A DNA stretch of 24,484 nucleotides from an uncultured Parasphingopyxis sp. (GTDB taxonomy: Bacteria; Pseudomonadota; Alphaproteobacteria; Sphingomonadales; Sphingomonadaceae). The notes beneath the pieces were generated by a model. That model ran no database searches. It was given only the letters and a program-made list of their open reading frames with translations, and had not been told where the DNA came from. The DNA is taken from NCBI GenBank assembly GCA_905479515.1, contig CAJQMX010000207.1, positions 1 to 24,484 of the forward strand, given 5' to 3'. The position numbers and the translations under genes are program-made. Positions within the stretch are counted from its first letter, which is position 1. Each line of letters opens with the position of its first letter. Below are positions 23,481 to 24,484 of the stretch, in pieces.

Positions 23481-24484
23481 TCATTGTCCGAATATCGCTG
23501 GAAGCTCGTGCCGCAGAACCTTGCCCGAAGCATTGCGAGGTAGGCAAGTCGATTCATAAATTCGTGTTGGGCATTTATAATGGGCCAGTTGATCCCGGCA
23601 GCTCGCAACCACTGCGTCATGGTCAATGACGCTGCCTTCCTTTGGCACGACTACCGCCACAACCGTTTCACCCCAGCGCTCGTCGGGAAGCCCGAATACG
23701 GCGGCCTCCTTCACGCCCGGAACACCGACAAGGATGTTTTCCACCTCAACCGGGAAAACATTCTCGCCTCCCGTAATGATCATGTCATTCTTGCGATCGG
23801 TAACCGAGAGATAGCCATCCTCGTCGAGATGACCGACATCGCCTGTATGCAGCCACCCCTCGGCATCGGTTACGGGCGATAAAGCTCCGTCCCGCTCCCA
23901 ATACATGCCTATCGGATAAGGCAGGCGCGCCAGGATTTCGCCAATCTCCCCTGCTCCAAGGTCATCGCCATCACCGCCGACTATGCGAATTTCCACTCCG
24001 GGATTGGCAACCCCGGTCGCTTGCGACTTTCCTTCGTCGAGTTGGCGGTGCGCTTCGGGCGGAAGGTGCGCTATCGGTCCCACGCATTCGGTCAGGCCAT
24101 AAACCTGCGAAAATTCGCAGCCGAAGCGATGCCTGCATTCGGTGAGGAGCGCTTCCGAAATTGGCGAGGTCCCATAAGCGATCATCCTGAGAGACGACAG
24201 CTCAGCCTTGTTCTCCTCCAAAGCATCAACGGTAGCCCGCAACATGGCCGGCACCCATTGTGCATGGCTCACTTTCCAGCGCTCGACCGCACTCAACATT
24301 TCTGCCGGCACCGCTGATGGCAACTGAATTTGGGTCAATCCCCCGACAAGACCATATAGTGTCCACACCCATCCAGCTGTGTGAAATACGGGGGCCACAA
24401 TCAGGATGCGCGAATGATCGTCGAAATCGAGTGTATGCGGCCCAAAAATCGTCTTCATTACGGCTTCAGCGCTATAGACAAGCG
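23481..24484 (-). CDS. AMP-dependent acyl/aryl-CoA ligase, N-terminus beyond the window
   Basis: A partial gene: about 334 C-terminal residues are visible, and the frame stays open to 24484 (LVYSAEAV before the first internal Met), so the true start is outside. Adenylate-forming motifs are YGLTE, WLHTGDVGHLDEDGYL, DRKNDMIITGGENVFP and, near the end, ASGKVLRHEL with the catalytic Lys. The ATP-loop motif lies in the missing part. It would convert a carboxylic acid, ATP and CoA to an acyl-CoA. It is the first visible gene of the operon continuing to MarR (66 bases later), SDR and GST. The operon's promoter, and perhaps another operator copy, should lie just outside the right edge. Confidence 0.93.
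   Translation of the reverse strand, partial: LVYSAEAVMKTIFGPHTLDFDDHSRILIVAPVFHTAGWVWTLYGLVGGLTQIQLPSAVPAEMLSAVERWKVSHAQWVPAMLRATVDALEENKAELSSLRMIAYGTSPISEALLTECRHRFGCEFSQVYGLTECVGPIAHLPPEAHRQLDEGKSQATGVANPGVEIRIVGGDGDDLGAGEIGEILARLPYPIGMYWERDGALSPVTDAEGWLHTGDVGHLDEDGYLSVTDRKNDMIITGGENVFPVEVENILVGVPGVKEAAVFGLPDERWGETVVAVVVPKEGSVIDHDAVVASCRDQLAHYKCPTRIYESTCLPRNASGKVLRHELPAIFGQ

Noticed and set aside
23472..23485. TTGACGGTCA near the CoA-ligase stop as a sixth operator before MarR
   Set aside because: The half-sites are in the opposite order and spacing (TTGAC then GTCA with one base between), so it does not match the five-site consensus.
22906..23547. Long minus-strand open frame of 213 codons
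   Set aside because: It overlaps the MarR and CoA-ligase genes in another frame and its Arg/Ser-rich product is not protein-like. Shadow of real genes.

Overview
This 24.5 kb window looks like the chromosome of an alphaproteobacterium, most likely a sphingomonad. The basis is moderate-to-high GC coding sequence, a trehalose operon with a GH15 enzyme next to glucokinase, a dense xenobiotic-type catabolic cluster, and a ParB-methyltransferase/DUF5681 pair. The taxonomic call is inference from gene content; no rRNA or tRNA gene was seen.

Region 1 (1-3063) is a mobile or phage-like edge. On the minus strand a ParB-domain DNA methyltransferase overlaps a DUF5681 protein, which overlaps the first codons of a gene leaving the window. 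Upstream of the methyltransferase is about 1 kb without a convincing gene. It holds a 55-bp tandem repeat and a cluster of inverted repeats around 2094-2270. A small WYL-like gene follows on the plus strand.

Region 2 (3242-8136) is a tight minus-strand operon: otsB, a GH15 glycosidase, otsA and glk. The first three genes overlap by ATGA junctions and glk starts at a TTG just after otsA. It makes trehalose from UDP-glucose and glucose-6-phosphate, and probably recycles it.

Region 3 (8562-24484) is a multi-operon catabolic cluster with no substrate I can name. On the plus strand are an azoreductase/quinone reductase with an aldo-keto reductase, a group-D flavin monooxygenase-like protein, and an MFS transporter. 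On the minus strand are P450 with a signal-bearing amidohydrolase, a crotonase, a Tat-exported sulfatase, VOC/hydrolase/CoA-transferase, and CoA-ligase/MarR/SDR/GST. The gene set fits uptake or desulfation, ring oxidation, CoA activation and beta-oxidation-like processing of an aromatic or polycyclic compound.

The main discovery is a 17-bp palindrome, AGTCAA-N5-TTGACT, found in five intergenic regions of Region 3 and in no intergenic region of Regions 1-2. It overlaps predicted promoters of azoR, P450 and the sulfatase and lies close upstream of the monooxygenase and VOC genes. A MarR-family regulator sits in the same cluster. I infer one ligand-controlled regulon spanning about 16 kb; the operator-regulator pairing is not proven by sequence alone.
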